Source of the DNA: Candidatus Aenigmatarchaeota archaeon
GTDB taxonomy: Archaea; Aenigmatarchaeota; Aenigmatarchaeia; QMZP01; QMZT01
Direction: 5' to 3'
DNA length: 8,229 nucleotides
NCBI GenBank assembly: GCA_030634615.1
Contig: DAOWAL010000053.1
Coordinates: 1 to 8,229 of the forward strand
Each line of letters starts with the position of its first letter. Positions within the stretch are counted from its first letter, which is position 1. The notes under the pieces were generated by a model, which had not been told where the DNA came from, searched no databases, and saw only the letters and a list, made by a program, of their open reading frames with translations. This document shows positions 5,745 through 8,229 of this stretch, piece after piece. The position numbers were made by a program, and so were the translations under genes.

Positions 5745-5763
5745 TTCATGAAATACGGAAAAT
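5745..5763 (+). repeat. Right copy of exact 19-bp direct repeat
   Basis: This is identical to 5093-5111. Read in the rfcS frame it encodes FMKYGK followed by a TAA stop (5763-5765), as if it were the displaced original 3' end of rfcS. It lies just before the stop codon of alaX (5769-5771 on the opposite strand). Confidence 0.9.
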
Positions 5764-5768
5764 AAATT

Positions 5769-6479
5769 TCATTTCTTTAATTCGAATCTGACTCTGTACG
5801 TCTTGCTACCCTTGTTTTTGACTTTTGTTATTACGATGTGACCAAGTTCTTCTGTGTTAGCAACATGTGTTCCACCGCATGGTACTTTATCAATTCCTTC
5901 AATTTCAACAACTCTGATGTCTTTAATAAATTCAGGAATCCTTGCAAAAAGAGTTCTTCTCTTTTCATCAATCGAATTCATAACAGCTTCGCGTGTTGAA
6001 AAATATATATTAACCGGTGCTTCTTTATCCACCCATCCATTGAACTCCTTTGTCATAATTTCCTTGAAATCTTCTACCGGTTCAAGTGGTCGAAAATCTA
6101 TCCTTGAACTCCCCTTATCTATTTGATTACCCGCTGTTGACGATCCCCACTTATCAAGAACAATTGCCGAAAGCAGATGCTGTGCTGTATGCATCCTCAT
6201 GAACTCATGCCTTCTTTCCCAGTCGAGTTTTCCTTTGATATCATTATCTTCAATTGCACTTTCCGTGTAATGTTTTACAATTCCTTTCTCTTTGATGACA
6301 GCTGTTATTATAATACCATTTAATGTCCCTCTGTCACCAGGCTGGCCACCACCTGTTGGATAGAAAATTGTCTTATCAAGAACAACAAAATTGCCTCTGT
6401 CGTCTTCTCCCCTTTCTATTACTTTACCTTCAAATTCTTTCAGATAGCAATCCTTCATAAAGAGCATTTCAGTTTTCAT
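5769..6479 (-). CDS. alaX: Alanyl-tRNA editing protein AlaX-M
   Basis: AlaX is a free-standing homologue of the alanyl-tRNA synthetase editing domain. It hydrolyses mischarged tRNA-Ala (Ser, and for some members Gly) in trans. The 236-aa length and the glycine-rich loop FYPTGGGQPGDRG (39-51) place it with the medium AlaX-M form, which retains the N-terminal glycine-rich region. The zinc site is complete: H97-T-A-Q-H101 and C201-G-G-T-H205. Between them are SSRIDFR (124-130) and the IYFSTREAV segment (158-166), typical of the second additional domain. M1 is chosen because the palindromic TTTAAA box lies at -24 to -29; M5 and M8 are the alternatives. The gene is divergent from the 6532 orphan with a shared promoter element, and is separated from rfcS only by the orphan insert. 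Confidence 0.95.
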   Translation of the reverse strand: MKTEMLFMKDCYLKEFEGKVIERGEDDRGNFVVLDKTIFYPTGGGQPGDRGTLNGIIITAVIKEKGIVKHYTESAIEDNDIKGKLDWERRHEFMRMHTAQHLLSAIVLDKWGSSTAGNQIDKGSSRIDFRPLEPVEDFKEIMTKEFNGWVDKEAPVNIYFSTREAVMNSIDEKRRTLFARIPEFIKDIRVVEIEGIDKVPCGGTHVANTEELGHIVITKVKNKGSKTYRVRFELKK

Positions 6480-6502
6480 ATAAAACTTATGTACAGTAGT
6501 AG

Positions 6503-6515
6503 TTTAAAAAAATTT
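6503..6515. promoter_or_regulatory. Shared bidirectional TATA element of alaX and the 6532 orphan
   Basis: TTTAAAAAAATTT starts with the palindrome TTTAAA (6503-6508). That hexamer is 24-29 nt from the ATG at 6532 (plus) and also 24-29 nt from the ATG at 6479 (minus). No other TATA-like run of similar quality sits at the right distance in the 52-bp gap, so one box probably serves both leaderless genes. Confidence 0.55.
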
Positions 6516-6520
6516 CCACA
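6503..6520 (+). repeat. Left copy of imperfect direct repeat around the 6532 orphan
   Basis: TTTAAAAAAATTTCCACA (18 nt) aligns with TTTAAAAAACTTTGCCACA at 7068-7086, with 17 identities, one substitution and one single-base gap. The A/T run inflates the match, so the support is modest. Confidence 0.35.
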
Positions 6521-6531
6521 ATAATTAAATA

Positions 6532-7059
6532 ATGGAAAACCTTAACCAAAAGGAACGCGATCTTTATTTTAATGACACCATTGGTCTACTAGATTCTAAA
6601 GGTTGGTTTGGTCACAATGTCGAAAAAATCGAAAATTGTTACAAAGAATGTGTGACTAAGAGCTCTAACAAAATTTTCAATTATATCAATGAGATGCTAG
6701 CAGAATCAGATAGAAAGTTAGAAAGAATTTTAGGTCCTACTACACTTCTTTACGCTGGTTTGGCATTCTTAGATTATAGCCTTCAGGTAAAATTTTCAAA
6801 TCCTTCAGGTAATTTCATGAAACATGCTGGGGTATTACTAGAACATTATGATGTTAATAATGGCGTTTTATTACTATCACTTGCCGAAACTACCGCTCTT
6901 GGGGTTGCGTATAAATGTAAAGATTATCTAGACAAGGCAGTAACTTCTCTGGATTGTGGAATTGATTCTTTACCTCTCATAAGACTTATGCCTTATTACT
7001 TTCTTTTGAGTAAGGGAATCAGTACACATATTGAGATAATTAACAGTCTTATTGGCTAG
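6532..7059 (+). CDS. Unrecognised helical 175-aa protein
   Basis: I do not recognise this family. The protein appears almost wholly alpha-helical. A charged N-terminal region (about 1-65) contains C36-x3-C40, followed by moderately hydrophobic helices (TTLLYAGLAFLDYSL 70-84, GVLLLSLAETTALGVAYKC 111-129, LPLIRLMPYYFLLSKG 147-162). The alternation of small and aromatic residues is loosely TPR-like, and none of the helices is long or hydrophobic enough to be a convincing membrane span. Cysteines 129 and 142 are the only others. The ATG at 6532 is backed by TTTAAA at -24 to -29, shared with alaX. The stop codon overlaps the stop of the opposing PRPP synthetase gene (both TAG within CTAG, 7056-7059). 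An imperfect direct repeat brackets the gene. The function is unknown. Confidence 0.7.
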   Translation: MENLNQKERDLYFNDTIGLLDSKGWFGHNVEKIENCYKECVTKSSNKIFNYINEMLAESDRKLERILGPTTLLYAGLAFLDYSLQVKFSNPSGNFMKHAGVLLEHYDVNNGVLLLSLAETTALGVAYKCKDYLDKAVTSLDCGIDSLPLIRLMPYYFLLSKGISTHIEIINSLIG

Positions 7060-7952
7060 AAATTTTCTTTAAAAAACTTTGCCACATGTGGAACTATTGA
7101 AAACCCTTCAACCGGATTTTCTATGGTATCGCTTGAATAGTATTCATCGCACGCTTCTTTTATCATATCGATTGAATTCATTTTGGCCATTTCATTTTGT
7201 ACGGATAATGCATGTATTACTATGCATATTATCTTTTTTGCATTCGCTTCTTTGCCTTTTTGGATAGCTTTCATAAGCGTTCCACCGGATGATGCGATGT
7301 CATCAAAAATTATGAGCTCTTTGCCTGTCAAATCCGGCATTTCACCAGTTGTATTTATTTCCCCTGTGTTGTGATCCCTTACTTTTTTCAAAGCCAGGAC
7401 TTCACCACCGATTTCATTCGCTATCTTTTCAACGTTGTCTTTTGATGTCATGTCTGGTGCCGCAAAAACAGGGCTATCGAATTTCTTTGTTTTTAAAAAA
7501 TCTATTACAGCACGTGCCCCATCTATGTTATAGAATTTATCGTCTATCCACCCTTCTTCTCTTTTGTCGTGATTTGTTACGCTTACTATGAGGTCAGATT
7601 TATCTTCAAGTATTTTTCTAAAAATCTTAACAGATACAACTTCACCAGATAAGAACTCCTTGTCCTGCCTTGAATATGGCATATAAGGTAGAAAAAGTCC
7701 AATCTTTTTAGCGCCAACTTCGGAAAGCCTGAAAAGCACAAGCAATGATTTTGTAAGTAACCTGTCCTGACTAAGACCAGGTGTCCTTCCCCTTGAGACA
7801 AATATGACCTTTTTGCCATTCAATTTATCCGGTTCCATTATACGCAGATAGTATTCCCCATCACGGAACTTCTTTGTCTCAAGTTTAACAAAGTCTGCGT
7901 CCATCTGTTTTGCCACATCTTCAGCGAATTTGTCATTACCAAGAACTATCAT
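7056..7952 (-). CDS. prs: Ribose-phosphate pyrophosphokinase (PRPP synthetase)
   Basis: The enzyme transfers pyrophosphate from ATP to ribose 5-phosphate to make PRPP, the precursor for purine, pyrimidine, histidine, tryptophan and NAD synthesis. In the 298-aa form starting at 7952, visible motifs are KKFRDGE (27-33), SRGRTPG (53-59), the flexible-loop region PYMPYSRQDKEF (89-100) and the PRPP-binding motif LIIFDDIASSGGT (213-225). The length suits an archaeal Prs. The reading frame extends to an upstream ATG at 8000, but the extra 16 residues overlap the TATA box (TTTTTA at 7976-7981, which is -24 to -29 from 7952) and do not resemble a Prs N-terminus, while MIVLGNDKFAEDVA does. The usual histidine-containing VDPH-type motif appears as VTNHD (125-129). 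It converges on the 6532 orphan with overlapping stops. Confidence 0.95.
   Translation of the reverse strand: MIVLGNDKFAEDVAKQMDADFVKLETKKFRDGEYYLRIMEPDKLNGKKVIFVSRGRTPGLSQDRLLTKSLLVLFRLSEVGAKKIGLFLPYMPYSRQDKEFLSGEVVSVKIFRKILEDKSDLIVSVTNHDKREEGWIDDKFYNIDGARAVIDFLKTKKFDSPVFAAPDMTSKDNVEKIANEIGGEVLALKKVRDHNTGEINTTGEMPDLTGKELIIFDDIASSGGTLMKAIQKGKEANAKKIICIVIHALSVQNEMAKMNSIDMIKEACDEYYSSDTIENPVEGFSIVPHVAKFFKENF
7068..7086 (+). repeat. Right copy of imperfect direct repeat, inside the 3' end of prs
   Basis: TTTAAAAAACTTTGCCACA covers codons for VAKFFK near the C-terminus of PRPP synthetase (read on the minus strand). It pairs with 6503-6520 across the orphan gene. As with the rfcS repeat, the copy lies in the 3' end of a conserved gene, but here the match is imperfect. 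Confidence 0.35.
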
Positions 7953-7972
7953 AATAAGAGTGTGATAAGGTG

Positions 7973-7985
7973 ATATAAAAAATTT
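7973..7985 (-). promoter_or_regulatory. TATA box of prs, possibly shared with the small downstream gene
   Basis: The minus strand reads AAATTTTTTATAT. The core at 7976-7981 is -24 to -29 from the prs ATG at 7952 and decides that start. On the plus strand ATATAAAAAATTT could drive the small gene at 8018 with a short leader of roughly 10-15 nt; that second role is uncertain. Confidence 0.5.
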
Positions 7986-8017
7986 AACTGGTGAAATCAA
8001 TTATTAACTGTGATTTT

Positions 8018-8179
8018 ATGCCCGCATTATTCTGCAAGAACTGCATATGGGGAATGATAAGCAAAAACACCGAGCAGGAAGGAATAGAGTGCACTAATCC
8101 AAAACTTGAGAATATTCAGCAAGGAAACGTAATGCAAGAAAATGCATGGGCGTATCAGCATTATTATCCCCTATCATAG
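8018..8179 (+). CDS. Possible small (53-aa) Cys-containing protein
   Basis: The frame from ATG 8018 reads MPALFCKNC, with C6-x2-C9, a third cysteine at C25 (ECTNP), and ends NAWAYQHYYPLS. The pattern resembles short zinc-binding archaeal proteins with CxxC, then C-x-NP, then a terminal (A)C-x-(H/Y)-aromatic-x-P. In that comparison the fourth cysteine would be Y46 here, one base change from Cys (TAT versus TGT). I cannot name a family, and the resemblance is from memory of general patterns rather than a search. A GTG at 7991 would give a 62-aa form, but the added residues look unrelated. It is divergent from prs and may share its TATA region. It is short, so the coding call itself is uncertain. 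Confidence 0.45.
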   Translation: MPALFCKNCIWGMISKNTEQEGIECTNPKLENIQQGNVMQENAWAYQHYYPLS

Positions 8180-8206
8180 ACGAAGAAAGTTGAAGGAAGA
8201 CTTCGT
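8180..8206 (+). terminator. Small hairpin after the Cys-containing ORF
   Basis: ACGAAG (8180-8185) and CTTCGT (8201-8206) are perfect inverted arms with a 15-nt purine-rich loop, starting one base after the stop codon. No T-run follows, so a terminator role is only a suggestion; an RNA structure or chance are alternatives. The remaining 23 bp to the window edge (including CCCCC at 8210-8214) hold no recognisable feature. Confidence 0.25.
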
Positions 8207-8229
8207 AAACCCCCGTATGTTAGTCGCAA

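Noticed and set aside
7953..8000. N-terminal extension of PRPP synthetase to the ATG at 8000
   Set aside because: It overlaps the TATA box placed for the internal ATG at 7952, and the extra residues do not resemble the family N-terminus.
1..8229. CRISPR array, tRNA or rRNA genes, insertion-sequence transposase
   Set aside because: No regularly spaced repeats, no cloverleaf-compatible segments, and no transposase or integrase motifs were found in any long frame.

Overview
The window is 8.2 kb of compact, AT-rich archaeal DNA. The archaeal assignment rests on several gene families together: the tRNA C56 2'-O-methyltransferase aTrm56, a replication factor C small subunit, the archaeal GTP-dependent dephospho-CoA kinase domain (DUF359 family), a free-standing AlaX-M editing protein and an AK6/Fap7-type kinase. 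Promoter layout agrees: most genes have an A/T hexamer 24-29 nt upstream of the ATG and no clear Shine-Dalgarno sequence, as expected for leaderless archaeal transcripts. The small, mixed-strand, densely packed layout would fit a DPANN-type or other reduced archaeon, but lineage cannot be fixed from this sequence alone.

Layout, left to right. 16-891 (+) is a membrane-anchored calcineurin-type metallophosphoesterase. 913-1197 (+) is a short, apparently degenerate MazG-like nucleotide pyrophosphohydrolase. 1245-1772 (+) is an unrecognised 175-aa protein with CxxC and CC motifs. 1822-2337 (+) is aTrm56. 2340-3017 (-) is a class I SAM methyltransferase that converges on it through a 16-bp palindrome. 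3058-4065 (-) is a two-domain protein, an AK6/Fap7-like P-loop kinase fused to GTP-dependent dephospho-CoA kinase. It is divergent from 4166-5113 (+), the clamp-loader small subunit rfcS. 5122-5709/5712 (-) is an unrecognised 195-aa protein. 5769-6479 (-) is AlaX-M. 6532-7059 (+) is an unrecognised helical 175-aa protein that converges on 7056-7952 (-), PRPP synthetase, through overlapping stop codons. 8018-8179 (+) is a possible small Cys-containing protein, followed by a small hairpin at the window edge. There is no gap of more than 300 bases without a gene.

How the genes fit together. The recognisable genes are housekeeping: nucleotide and cofactor supply (PRPP synthetase, CoA kinase, adenylate-kinase-like domain), tRNA modification and editing quality control (aTrm56, AlaX) and replication (RfcS). 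They do not form one operon; nearly every gene has its own promoter. Between them sit single unrecognised genes, each with its own promoter.

The strongest unusual signal is that one of these genes (5122-5712) lies in a 652-bp unit bounded by an exact 19-bp direct repeat, and the repeat is the 3' end of rfcS. This looks like a one-gene insertion that regenerated the rfcS stop codon. A weaker, imperfect direct repeat brackets a second orphan gene (6532-7059). Other points of note are the AK6-DPCK fusion and a palindromic TATA box exactly equidistant from two divergent start codons.
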